Shown here in pieces: positions 45,390-57,531 of a stretch of 64,000 nucleotides of DNA. Within the stretch, counting starts at the first letter, position 1. Each line of letters starts with the position of its first letter. This stretch comes from Punica granatum. Taxonomy: Eukaryota > Streptophyta > Magnoliopsida > Myrtales > Lythraceae. The notes beneath the pieces are model-generated. The model had not been told where the DNA came from. It was given only the letters and a program-made list of their open reading frames with translations, and searched no databases. The position numbers were made by a program, and so were the translations under genes. The stretch is from contig NC_045128.1 in assembly GCF_007655135.1 (NCBI RefSeq), positions 15,578,230 to 15,642,229 on the forward strand. Reading direction: 5' to 3'.

Positions 45390-46530
45390 TATATTTAAAA
45401 ATTGCTTCAAAATTATCGTATGGGTATTTTTATGGAAAATTGAGCAATTCAATTATAAGGAACAAAATGTTTAATATTAAGGAAAACTTGAACAAAAAAA
45501 AAGAATAAAGATGGAAAAAAGTAGTTATAAAAGTTGAAGACCAAAATTAAAATTTTTTTAATAAAAAGATGAAAACAAAAAAAATAAAAAAATAGGATGA
45601 AATCGACCAAGAAAAAGTAGAAGGATTAAAATGGAACAGTATTCAAAGTTATAAGATGTAAACGATGATAAAATTAACTAATGAACTAAAAAAAAGTAAC
45701 CAAATTTAGAAGACTAAATAAATAATGTTCCTGAAAATCTACATATTAACCATCAATTCTTGATTAAATGGAATTACCTATGTCCGACCCTGTCCTTGTC
45801 CTCCCTAACTAGAAAAGCTTTTATTTTCTTATTAGATTTTTTGACCCATGCATTGCACGAGACTTTTACAATTAATATAATAGTATTTACTAAATTCAAA
45901 CCTTAATATTTTGAGATCACCACAACTACCAAGATTGCCTATGGTCTAAGTGCTCGGCCCAGCATTCTCTTGAGGAGGTTTGCGATTTTTCTTTTATTAT
46001 TTTATAATATATTTAAAAATTGCTTCAAAATTATCGTATGGGTATTTTCATGGAAAATTGAACAATTCAATTATAAGGAACAAAACGTTTAATATTAAGG
46101 AAAACTTGAACAAAAAAAAAGAATAAAGATGGAAAAAAGTAGTTATAAAAGTTGAAGACCAAAATTAAAATTTTTTTAATAAAAAGATGAAAACAAAAAA
46201 AATAAAAAAATAGGATGAAATCGACCAAGAAAAAGAAGAAGGATTAAAATGGAACAGTATTCAAAGTTATAAGATGTAAACGATAATAAAATTAACTAAT
46301 GAACTAAAAAAAAGTAACCAAATTTAGAGGACTAAATAAATAATGTTCCTGAAAATCTACATATTAACCATCAATTCTTGATTAAATGGAATTACCTATG
46401 TCCAACCCTGTCCCTGTCCTCCCTAACTAGAAAAGCTTTTATTTTCTTATTAGGTTTTTTGACCCATGCATTACACGAGACTTTTACAATTAATATAATT
46501 GTATTTACTAAATTCAAACCTTAATATTTT
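45296..46530 (+). repeat. Tandem segmental duplication, two units of about 618 bp
   Basis: Unit 1 (45296-45913) and unit 2 (45914-46530) both start AGATCACCACAACTACCAAG and end TTCAAACCTTAATATTTT. Reading along them shows only scattered single-base differences (for example CCTACGG / CCTATGG, GAGAAGG / GAGGAGG, TCCGACC / TCCAACC), so the duplication is recent relative to its surroundings. The unit is mostly AT-rich non-coding DNA. Confidence 0.95.
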
Positions 46531-47148
46531 TAGTTAAACTTCTAAAATTTCAGAAACAATATTTCTTTTTCTTATAATATATATTTCATAATTATATCCA
46601 AATATCTTAAAGAATTATGATCAATTCATCTATATAACAAAAAGGAAAATGAAGTAACTGTGGTAACTTTCGTTATTCCAGAAATGCCATTATAGAACTA
46701 AAAATTATAAATTGTAACTACTCAAATTATGAGGTAGTTAAAAGGATATATTGGTAATTTTATTACTTTCTTTAATTACCATTTCACTACTTCACCTCGT
46801 TCTGGCCCGGGTTAAATCAATCATCCGGGAAGTACAAATCAGTGAGCAAATAGAAGTACAAGGGGACCATATATCAGAAGACGGACCTTCAAGATTAAAC
46901 ATATAAATCCTTGAGTGTTAAGTGCTTAATTTTCACTTTCAGTGGCTATTTTAAAAAAAGTAATAATAGACATAATTGATAAAATTTCATTCTCTAAAAA
47001 ATTGCGTATAAAACGAATTCTAAAACGTGATGCCTACTTTCCGGAGCCGTCGTTTTAAGCACCAATTGCTTGTATTTTTAACAAAAAATGGCACATTAAT
47101 ATTCCATGATTAAAACCTATGGTTAATATAATTTATTTAGTAGGAAAA
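46531..47148. other. AT-rich intergenic stretch
   Basis: No coding or repeat signal recognised between the tandem duplication and LTR-like repeat B. Confidence 0.45.
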
Positions 47149-48806
47149 TGGCTCGAGATGGAGAAATCAATATTCTCACATAGTGAGAAATATTCATATC
47201 GGGGTATTTTCCAATCAAGAATTGTTTTCTAGACCTGAGCATATTTTTTTGATAATTTTTCTATGCTCAAGTGTGCTTTAAAATCCAGAAAATGATGAAA
47301 ATGAAGTTATTTGACAACTTTGTGGGCAATTGTGCTATTAATTCAGACCAAGCCAGTTCAGTTCGAAGTGGTTGAACTTAATTCCTGCCGAAGTGGAATT
47401 TTAGGATCGAGCGGTTGGTAACTGCTGCCCAAGGGCCAGCTATCTAGACGGATAAGTCTGGACAGCTACGCTCAAAATTCGAAAATCACTTTTTACCCCA
47501 GATGTTTTGTTACTTGCAAAATGGTCTCTGACTCCTTTTTGCATATAAATAGAGGGTCATTAGCTAAAGAAAGGTCTTTTGGTCATTCTCATGTGTTGAG
47601 ACTTTGCCAAAATACTGACCAAAAATTCTAAATTAAGCCTGGACTTCCCTAATTAGTAAGGAGAACCCTTAATCGAGTTTCGATTACCTGATTTGAAGCC
47701 GATTTCTCGAAGACTGGTGGAAGACAAGGTAGGAACCGACTTGACCAGAGGCTGCCCGACCGTATAGGCAAGCTTCCTAGCTCGTGTAAGGGTCGGTCCA
47801 CCCCCCTTCTCTCTTAATTCGGACTTGTTATGAATTCTAATAGGATTTTCGGGCATCTCACATACATTGCCAGAATAATTTTGATAGATCTCGCATAAAT
47901 ATGTTAGGATTGGGTGCCATTGGGTTGGTTAGAGAGTATTTAATAATGATTGCATGATTAAATTAATTAATCTTGCAAATATTGACTTTATTGTGTGTGA
48001 TTAGTGCCACCGTAGAATTAATCGGTAGTAGCATGCTAATTAGGCTCTAATTTGGCTTAATCTCGCTTAACTGCTTGCGGTCATATTCTGTTCGTGTCAC
48101 GTCCAAGTCCAATTTAGGGTCAATTGAATATAATTTGGGGTGTGAAATCGGACTAACGGCACACTTGGCTGTAAGTAATTAAATTTGTGGTTGCTTAAAT
48201 GGTCAAAATTAGCATAAAATTGAACTTCTTAACATTCTGTAATTTCTGATAAATTAGGATTAGATGAGTCAATTTGATGATCTGCTACTCAACTAGACCT
48301 AATTAGTGGTAATTAGTTTCCTTCTGCTTGAGATTAGGCTTAATTTGGTCCAATTGGTCTTAATTAGCTCAAAATCAGTCTCATAAGCATGCTGAATTTT
48401 TTTTGCTGAATTGGTCCGAGAGTCAATTGGGTGATTTTGGGGTTGATTAAGCTTGATTAGGGGCTAATTGTGTTGATTAGCAATGAATTTAGTGTAATTA
48501 GGCCTAATTGTTGCCAGTTGCTTTAATTTTTGCTCTAATTGATGAATGAAGGTCTTCATTATGCTGAAGGTGATGTGGCTGAGTGGGTATAGTATCCAAT
48601 CACGTAACAAAGCTTTCAGACTTAGTTTTTTGGTTCGAAAACTGAGTCAAATTTTAAATTCTTAAGTGATTAGTATTTTGACCCCTTAAGTGATCTAGTT
48701 GGTTTACCGGCCAAGTAAATGGTGTGGTCATGACTTCAAACCAATTAGATTCAAAATAATACGAACTAACCAAAATTTAAATTTGGAGAGAGGCCTAGAA
48801 ATCACA
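47149..48806 (+). mobile_element. LTR-like dispersed repeat, copy B
   Basis: Collinear with copy A (6424-9255). Shared landmarks are GGAGAAATCAATATTCTCAC, GTGGAATTTTAGGATCGAGC, GGTTGGTAACTGCT, a TATA box (ATATAAATAGAGGG near 47544), an AATTAG-rich middle, AATTAGGCCTAATTGTTGCC, and the end AGGCCTAGAAATCACA. It is about 1.66 kb, shorter than A mainly in the middle and in the part before the last 200 bases. It has no coding content; the open frame at 47653-47856 (-) is unassigned. Confidence 0.65.
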
Positions 48807-48879
48807 CATGTTGTGAGAACCCCTATTTTCTCTCATGTTCTTTCCCCCTTCCTCTCTCTCCCCTCTCTTCTCCGTTTCT

Positions 48880-48880
<1 letters not shown>

Positions 48881-48913
<33 letters not shown>
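48881..48913. repeat. Homopolymer run of 33 C
   Basis: An uninterrupted C-run about 75 bases after repeat B, directly after a CT-rich stretch. Confidence 0.9.
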
Positions 48914-48915
<2 letters not shown>

Positions 48916-51900
48916 ACATCTCTCTGTTTTTTTTTCAATGACAATTAATTAATTAATTAATTTTTCAAAATATTTGAAATTGCTATATATCATATTAGAT
49001 CTATTTAGTAATTTTAGTGATTTCAAGTCGTGTGCTGGTATGCGTCTAGTATACTTTTACTATAGTGAAGAAGGAAATTAGAAGTGTAATTTTTTTACAA
49101 TTATCATTTTTATTATTCGGTCAAAAATTAGTAATCATAAATTTTGATGATAATTTTGTAAATATAATTTTGTACATGAGTTTTGAGAATATATTAAAAT
49201 TAAAATACTTCAAATTCAAATATATTTATGCATATATATATATATATAAATTATGCTATTTACAAAATTTTGATTTATATGCTTTTACTAATTACTCTTA
49301 TTTAATTTAAAATGTATATATATATTTATAGTTATGTCATTTTTTATTGTACTATATTCAAGTTTATATATATAGGGAGGTTCACTCCTTATGAAATTAT
49401 GAATCCTGCCCACTTTATTCAAAACCTGCATTTATTCCTGGTCATGATGGAGACGGGAACACCTAATCTCATCCTCCAACCTGCTTTTCCACCATTTTCT
49501 TCGTCTTTTCGCTATTTTCTTTTTTCTTTTTCTTGTTCTTTTTTTTTACTAATTTTTTTTTTCTTTTAGAGTAAAATAGATAGAATCTCGTAAATTACAG
49601 GGCAGATAGAACAGGCGAGCGTTTTACACGTGTGTGTGCGGTTGCGGTTGGTGGAAGTGGAGCCCACGTGCAATTGCCGCCCCTTCCCTTGATTAATTAA
49701 TTAAAAAAATCCCAAAATCAGAGGGCTCACCCCCGCGCTCGGTCCGCCGTTATCTCCGCGGCACTTGACGCCGTTACGCCTCGGATTGGAATTACGTAAC
49801 AATCCCTGACGATTTTTTTTTTCCTTTTTTTCCTTTCTCTTTAATTTTTTTTACAAGGGAAGCATGTGGGCTATATACCAGTACAAAAAAAGAAAATAAA
49901 GTGAATCAAATGACTATATAATTTTTAGTGATAAAAATTGAATTCGAGATCTCTTGATCTAAATCGACGACACGTGACTAGCACCCATTCCTCGGATACT
50001 GTTAAATGGAGTGATGAATAGTCAAGCGGAAGGATTTCTATGGTGACCGTCACCGTGACAAAGAGAGGACAACTTGCTATGGCAAATTGGCAGCTTGTAC
50101 AAATATCAAAGTATTAACTATTACAAATAAAAAAAAAACTACTACACTTGATAGTTGATATAATTTCAATACTATATTAAAATAAAAAATTTAATAGTTA
50201 ATAAGAAGGTATAAGTGACTTCTAATAATTATTGAACATGAACATCTTGGTTACCAAGTGAACGCGTACCTTGCTATACACCATTTTTGATGTGGGTGAT
50301 TTACTTCAACATAAATTGACTACCAGACTTTAGTTAACGAAGTACTAACATTTAATACTTAGTACAAATATCGAACTGCTAGTCACTAGTTTAGTAGCTT
50401 GTGTCATTCACGGATTTTACTTTTTAATACTAAATGAAACAATATCTTTCAAGCAATGTCTTGATATTGTATATTTTATCTTTTCATTATCATATTGATT
50501 TGTATAATTATAAAACATTCCAACTATGTAAAATTAATTACAAGAATAGCTAATATTTCAATCCCAATAAAAGTAGAAATTTTTTTAGTATTTCAATTTA
50601 CTAACTCGTAAAATTTTATTAACTCCTTGTATTCCTTGTATTTTATAAATAAAATACTATATAGCAAACAAAAATTTAAAATAAAGTGTCATTTTCAGTT
50701 AAAAGATCATATGACTTATAAAAATAATCTTTGAAATTATTGATTAATTTTTAAAATCTCCAACATTAATCATAATATTTCATACTATAATTTTTTGCAT
50801 TGAGCACTAATAATGATTGCTATAACCTATGGGTATAATATTGTACATGTACAATTAATATATATATATATATCATATTCAAATTAATTTATATTTTTAT
50901 TCATATTAATGCACCTCATTAAATATATCAATTCTTTTACTTATATGTGTTAGTTTATCTCACTTTTTATTACTTAAATAATAAAGATCATTAGATTAAT
51001 GTTAAAAATGTAAATCCAAATAATAACTACCGACCATGTCTTTCTCACTTCCATATTTTTTCCCCATCTATTCCTCTCTCCATTTATTTTTCACTTTCCT
51101 CCACGTTACTTCTTTTCTTTTGCATTTTCTTTTCTTTCCTTTCCTTTTTGTTAGATTAGTTAAAAATTTAAAAATATTAAAAATTGTATCACGTTGACAA
51201 AAGTTGAAAGATGCTTAATATCACGTGTAGTATGAGTACTTATATATTCTAAAAAGATATTTTTAATATAGTTTTTCTCTTTATATCATTAATTTTGGCA
51301 AAAAAAAATTAAAATCCTAGAGGTACAGGTAAATATAAAAGTGCGTTTATCACCGCGTTTGGCGCGGGCACAAATTGTAGTATATGCTATGCCTATGGAG
51401 GGGCGGGGGCGGGGTGGTGTACCAGCTACTTGCATAGCTAGTAAAGTTCCTCGTCATTGAATTTACTAGAGATCAGTGAAAGTTGTCATGGTTACAATTT
51501 GTCACGGTAGTCGCACCTGCAAGCAAATCATATCAAAGACCAAGCAAACATCACATAGACTAAAAAATGATGTACTCCACACAAAAATGAGTGCTGCTAT
51601 ATGTAAATCAACGCCATTTGTGGTCTCGATTCCATCTAAATTGAAGTCGCGTTAGAATTGTTATCAAATTAAAAATTTGTACATTTTTAGGTTAAGGAAA
51701 AATTCGTGCCATAATTGTTAAAATATTAAAAAGTTTATACATTTTTTTTTGTTATTAACCATTTTTTTAATAAAGAGGTTATGAATTTCACTTTCTTAAG
51801 TAACACTTTCTATTTTGTTTCCTTCTCATAATTTTTGTTAGGTGCATGAGCCCATTTAATTGAAAAGAAAAAAGGAAGGAAAAGAAACAGGCAGACTAGT

Positions 51901-52299
51901 CCAACGAGATTACGGTCATGGAAATTGGGTCAATGAATGAAGTTATGCTCTAACTTATCTTAAACTCATGAAAATTTGAATTCAAATCCAACTTCTGCGG
52001 CATTATCCAAATAAGAAAAATCCAACCTCTACGGCATTATCCCCTACCTCCAACTAAGATGATAGGACTTTTATACAAAACGTGCTAGAGATCGGTATTA
52101 AACTTAATTTCAATTCCTAAAATTGTATAGGCACTCTGGATGGTGTTGTGCAGATTAATTGATGTTATGTAAAGTTATTTTGTGAAATTATAGAGGTACA
52201 CCCACGACTTACATACGAACTTTATTGTATATTTCTATTTTCTATGTAAAATTTAAGAAATTAATTTTGAATAAAAACAATCAATTAAATATAACTAAG
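48914..52299. other. Gene-free AT-rich region
   Basis: Mostly AT-rich with short TA repeats (for example near 49230, 49315 and 50860). A GC-richer island at about 49610-49800 contains ACACGTGT and CCACGTGC and looks promoter-like, but no gene follows on either strand. A second GC-rich patch lies at about 51350-51420. The two open frames at 49065-49569 (+) are low-complexity. Confidence 0.45.
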
Positions 52300-52310
52300 A
52301 TTGAAAACAT

Positions 52311-52488
52311 AGGTTGATTGAAGTGGTTCGGTGCTTGTTCCGCTTAAATAAGATTTCGAATTTAAATTCTTGTGAATGCAAAAAATCTACACCGATAGAG
52401 TTTTACTCCTTAGATAGCTGACCTGATTCGACTGGATTAGTCAGGATGCAATTGGTCTTCTGAATACGAAGATTCATATGAAAAAAAA
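52311..52488 (+). mobile_element. SINE copy, plus strand
   Basis: Starts near GGTTGATTGAAGTGGTTCGG, contains TAAATAAGATTTCGAATTTA, GCTGACCTGATTCGACTGGA and TTAGTCAGG, and ends in an A-run (52480-52488). It parallels 58501-58682 throughout. ATTGAAAACA (about 52300-52309) before it and ATTGAAATAC (52489-52498) after it are a plausible target-site duplication. Confidence 0.72.
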
Positions 52489-52498
52489 ATTGAAATAC

Positions 52499-53490
52499 GG
52501 AAAAGAGGGAGGGGGATGGACGTAAAACAAGGAAGAGAGGTGAAGGGAAAATTCATAAAAAAGGGGTGGATTGAGAAATATGAAAAACAAAGAGTAATTT
52601 CGAAAATATAAAGTTACAATAACATTATACTTCTTTTTTTTTTCAATTTATTAGAATAGAATACATGTATATGGTGTGACATCGCAATATTAGTAGGTGC
52701 ATTATTCGATTAAAAGGAATGGTTGGGTAAAATAACTTTCAAACATCAAGTTTATCATGTACAGAAAAGAATATGATTCGGACCTTTTCATCAAAAAGAG
52801 ACCTTATGGGTCGTGCAGCAGCTATCCGAAGTTACCAATGAACTAGCCTATGCTTGAATTTATCTCATGCTTAATTGATTGTTACAAATCTTCATGAGAT
52901 AGAACTCATACTCAAGATTGTCAAAATATTTATAGAAATATAAAAGTAAACTTTCTTTTGAATTTATCACTCGCAACTCTCATTTACCGTTAAAAAAAAG
53001 AAATATTTTTACACCATATATCCCATTATTTGACACTTTTTTTAAATTTATCTCACGACTTAAAAATTTACGTAAAAATGTTCATTTATTTGCATATTAT
53101 TCCAAATTTATCCCGGCGTCACTTTTTTCGTCAATGTTTGAAGGAGTTGCTGACGTGACAAGGATAAGATCCTATCGACCACGCTCATATTGGTGGACCC
53201 AAGGACTACACATGAAATTGTCCAGCCGAAAATAGATTAGTTGCTAGGAATGCCAACTACATGTAGTTCTAGTTCTGCCCTATGCAAAAGCTATTTTTAA
53301 GAAGTTGATTCTTTTGAAACTTATAAGATCGTGGATTGCGAGACAATTCGAGTTGTTTTCAAGAGAAATCCTATGGCACCATTGATGCAGACGCATCGTA
53401 TACCCTGCTCGATAGCCGTTAGATTGCCTCCGGTAAGGGAAAGAAGAAGGCGACTCAGTAATTAACGGCCTAGAATACGACGCGGTTTCC
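52499..53490. other. Intergenic, upstream of the JAZ gene
   Basis: AT-rich and without gene signal. Confidence 0.45.
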
Positions 53491-53497
53491 GTAGATG

Positions 53498-53665
53498 CAC
53501 GTGCACCGCAATTGCAAATGAGATGAGATGTTTCGGCACGTCACATCTTATAAAAGTATAATTATTGAGGAGAGGAGCGTGGAACGGTACTGTTTGGAAT
53601 TCAAAGAAAAGAAGGGCACCCCAACCGATCCCAAGAGCCGTTTTGTCAGACTTGATTAACACGTG
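53498..53665 (+). promoter_or_regulatory. Two G-boxes in the JAZ promoter
   Basis: Palindromic CACGTG occurs at 53498-53503 (in TGCACGTGCA) and 53660-53665 (in AACACGTGCC), 571 and 409 bases before the JAZ start codon. G-boxes are the binding sites of MYC2-type bHLH factors, which activate JAZ genes in response to jasmonate and are themselves repressed by JAZ proteins. Confidence 0.6.
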
Positions 53666-53937
53666 CCCGAAATGATATGATTAAAAAAAACAAAAAATAA
53701 AAAAAAATTAATATTATATAGCAAATACAAAAAAGGATATTAAAAAATAAAAAAAATGGGGGGAGAAGACCTCGGAAGCTGTAAGGAAGCTGTCTGCACT
53801 CTTTTAAGACTCCCCACATATTCCTCGTGCTTTATTTTAACTCCACCCAACACCCCCACCCAATTAATCAAATCAACCTCGTCCCCCTCTTCTCTCTCTC
53901 TCTCTCTCTGTGTCTGTTTCTTGAAGCCCCGTCTTCG

Positions 53938-54072
53938 ATGATAAAAGTCCATTTGAATGAACAGCAGATACCCACTAAAGCCTCAATCTTGCCCATCAGC
54001 TCTGCTCCTGCAGCTGGACCGCCAGAGTGTCGCACGCTAACCTCAGGGATTCCTACCCTTTGCCCGACATGA
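53938..54072 (+). other. Upstream ORF (44 codons) ending on the JAZ start codon
   Basis: If transcription begins before about 53930 (a CT-rich leader at 53890-53910 suggests so), the first AUG is at 53938. Its frame ([14 protein letters not shown]...) ends at TGA 54070-54072, overlapping the JAZ ATG as ATGA. A second upstream ORF lies in another frame at 53957-54040 (27 residues, MNSRYPLK...). Such arrangements can lower translation of the main frame or permit reinitiation. The transcript start is not known. Confidence 0.45.
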
Positions 54073-55805
54073 CGTCTTCATCTTCCCAGACGGTTTCCGG
54101 CAAGGTCCTCCCCGAGAAGCCGAGCTTCTCCCAGACCTGCAGCCTTCTCAGCCAGTACTTGAAGGAGAAGGGCACTTTCGGGGACGTCAGCCTCGGCCTG
54201 AACGGAAACGGTAACTTCTTCTACCCATCAAACATCACCCTAGCCGAGATTGAATCCGCTCACCATGTCTCTGCCCCCCCTTTTTTTTTTTTTTTTTTCC
54301 CGTTGGTTAGCTAATGGCCTTTCATGGGTTCCAAGAACAAGATTTTTCATCGGCCTTACTGATTGCGACCTAGTCAAATGGAATTTAATTTCTTGGAATA
54401 ATTAGACATGTTTGGGATTTCATGGAGGCCAATTTGTTGAAGTGATATAATTCATTCTGGTCCCGAAATGTGCAAGCATCCATTAACATCGGTCGGTTGA
54501 ACTCGACACGTTTCTGTTGTTGGGTGTTGTTAAATTAAAAGGGATCTGCTCTGTAAATTACTGTAGTCAACGAATTAGTACATATTCCATGCTTAGATCC
54601 CGTAAGTATCTCATTTGCTTTGACATTCTCTCAGTCTGAGGTTGTTTTCTATTTCTACGTGGGAGTTAAGAGTCAGTTGAGAAATTCCCTCCATCATATT
54701 CTTAACAAATTGCCTCTATAAAAGCTGGCACCTGGTACCGTTTTTGTTACTGAGTTGAGTATTTGCTTTCTGGGGAGTTATTGTTCTGTTTTAAGGAAAT
54801 CTAAATTGATGTATCATTTCATTTATTATGGCAATTTCTCAGGTGTACCTGAGATGTTCCAGCCCGTTGCGGCCCCCGCCGCTACGATGAATCTTTTCCC
54901 GGTGAATGAGAAGCCTGCCGTAAAGTCCATGGACTTGTTCCCGAACGGGAAGGGAGATTCGTGTAAGAGGGTTGATTCAAGGTGAGTCCAACTGAAGCCT
55001 AAATGTATACGAGTTATCTTTTTGAACGCATCAGAGACCGGATCTGGGAGTACTTTTGCGGGTATTCGACTGATTGGTGTTTCTGAATTGTTTTGCAGTG
55101 AGGCCACTCAGAAGAAGCTGGGGACGGCCCCGATGACCATCTTTTACGGAGGCCAAGTGATCGTGTTCAACGATTTCCCAGCCGATAAGGCGAAAGAGGT
55201 CATGATGTTGGCAAGCAAGGCGAGCTCTTCCACAGGCTCAAACCCCCACCTGGCTGCTTTCGGCGGCCCGAACTTGGCCCAAAACTCGATGAGGCCTGGT
55301 GGCATGTTTTCTCAAAACTCGATCCATGACCGGATTCACCGCCCTGCTGAACCCATTGCTAGTGGTGAGTCTTATTTATAGGAACCTTATTTATCGAATA
55401 GCATGTTTGTTACCGATTCATAATTTGCTTATGGGTTATGTTTGAACTTTAATAGCAGATCTGCCCATTGCTCGGAGAGCCTCGCTTCACCGATTCCTGG
55501 AGAAACGAAAAGACAGGTAAGAGTTGCAATCAAATCGATGAAATAATATATACAAGCAACCCCAATGAAGCCACATTAAAAATCCTATTTTCCCCTGCAA
55601 AATTTTATATAGTTTCTACTGTATTCTTATTTTGTTTTTCCTAAATTGTTATTGAATTGTTAATTTTATGTTGCTTATCTCTCGCAATTCTTGCTGCAGG
55701 GTCACAGCAAGATCACCTTATGCAGGGGCCACCTCGGAGGCTACTCCGCCGAAGCCGTCCGAGAGCAAGCCGTGGCTCGGCTTAGCTGCTCAACCAACAC
55801 AGTAG
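54069..55805 (+). CDS. JAZ: JAZ (TIFY10-type) jasmonate ZIM-domain repressor, five exons
   Basis: Exons join(54069-54210, 54843-54981, 55099-55364, 55459-55516, 55700-55805), all GT-AG with matching phases, encode 236 residues. Residues 20-35 ([16 protein letters not shown]) match the N-terminal cryptic MYC2-interaction region of JAZ1-like members. The ZIM domain at about 101-132 has TIFYGG (107-112), which binds NINJA and mediates dimerisation. The Jas motif at about 183-209 contains the degron LPIARR (184-189) and [12 protein letters not shown], then VTARSPY. It binds MYC factors and, with jasmonoyl-isoleucine, the COI1 receptor, which leads to degradation. The protein is expected in the nucleus, and its length suits TIFY10. 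Intron 4 splits the Jas motif at the conserved place. Promoter G-boxes fit feedback control by MYC2. Confidence 0.96.
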
Positions 55806-56176
55806 TTGGAGCAGAAATTACCATTATCAGGCATATAAAGAACCATTTTGTTTTCTTTTAATTTAGTTTCAGAATTATTAAGGCTCTTGTTTGCATTTAG
55901 TGCGATCGATTGAGCCCCACTAATTAATTAATCATCTAAATTGGTTGGCTTCATTCAGTATGTTTGCTTCTGTAGTGGCTTCCTCTTGTCTTGCCTCTGT
56001 TTAGTGTATATGTACAAGTTTATTATGTTATCGTGGTTTAGTGCTTATTAGTTTATTATTAATTTGTGGTCTGCGCTTTTTGACTAATCAAATCAATTGT
56101 AAATATACTTGTAGAGACTTCTTTTCCTTGCTTTCGGCTTTTCTTTCACTTTTTACAATTGTCCTCATAGTCCTCA
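55806..56176 (+). other. JAZ 3' untranslated region and flank
   Basis: T-rich sequence following the TAG stop. No second gene is seen; the frame 56041-56262 has no recognisable domain and overlaps the duplicated block that starts near 56177. Confidence 0.5.
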
Positions 56177-57338
56177 CACGGCACGGCAATATCTCTATAC
56201 TTTTAGGTAGATGGAAAATTTGGTGTGCCAGTTACAGTTACAAAATTCAGCCTTTTGGTTAAAGATTTTTTTTTAATTCTACTCAATTTTACTTCACTTT
56301 AAATTTATTTTAATAATACAATTATTATTTTTTTAAAAAAAATTTAATCATTAAATTAAAATTTTTAAATCATTCATTTTTTTTACAATTCGACAATACA
56401 ATTATTATTTTTTTAAATATTCATTATTTTTTATATTTTTTTTCATAATTTAATAACATAATTATTATAAATTAATTAAAATTAAAATTTAATTTAATTC
56501 AATTCTAAAATCAAACGGTTCTTTACTCCACTTTTTATCCTTAAATCATTAAATAAAAATAAACATTCACAAGGTTAAAATTGTCTTTATACTATCTCCC
56601 ACGCACCACCAGGGCCACCTTCCAGTTTCCTCATCATTCTTTATGTTTTTCAGGAGTTGTACCATGGTCATTAAAAATTTAATGAATATTGATTAATTCA
56701 ATTCGAATCTAATCGAGTTGATTTACTTAAAAATAAAGTTTTATTAAGGGAAATAAAAGCCAAAATCACTTCAAACAATTTACTTTGATTATCATCCCTT
56801 ACGTCTTCCTTCTTCAATTTCTCATATGCCCACCGTCAAGGTGTCACATTATACTCGCGCAAGTGTGAGTCTTTGCGCGTCTATGTAGTGTAATTCGATA
56901 CGTGAGTATGGACAATCTAGTATAATTAAAGCGTGTAGAGGAGCAAAGGAATGTTTGAGAAAGAATAATTACTCCAATTGATTCTGCTAAAGTTCCCACG
57001 GTTCCATCATCATCATCATTGCTGTTCTTACTATTGCTATTATCTAGGAAATTGCCCGGGCGATGCCACGGAGGTCGAAAAATTTATTTATTAGATAGGG
57101 ATACAATTAATGTAATTCAAAACTATTCTATATCATTTTAAAATAGAAATTAGTTGTTTTAGTCGTTATATAAATTAAAATATCATAAATTTTCTATTAT
57201 TCAATTGAAAATATATTTCCAAATAGCTTATTTTTTTTCTGATTTGAAAGTATTCCATGTATTAATTTTTATATCCAATTTCAACTTACTATTAATAATG
57301 AAAAATAAATCAAAATATTGGTATATATAACTAATGTG

Positions 57339-57415
57339 GGCTAATTCAAATAATTCGGTACTTGTACTTTTTAAATAAGATTTTGAATTCAAGTTTTGTG
57401 AATAGAAAAAAAAAA
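57339..57415 (+). mobile_element. Truncated SINE copy
   Basis: GGCTAATTCAAATAATTCGG, then TTAAATAAGATTTTGAATTC and an A-run, correspond to the first 75 bases of the SINEs at 52311 and 58501. The later part is missing. Confidence 0.55.
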
Positions 57416-57531
57416 TCATTTGGTGCTTGTCCTTCTTACGGCAATATCTCTGTACTTTTAGATAGATGGAAAATTTGTGTCCCAGTTCCAGTTACAAAGT
57501 CTTAGACCTGTTTGGTTAAAGAAATTTTTTA

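Noticed and set aside
57040..57070. Helitron 3' end suggested by GCCCGGGCGATGCCACGG
   Set aside because: No CTRR terminus with hairpin and no TC start could be identified nearby.
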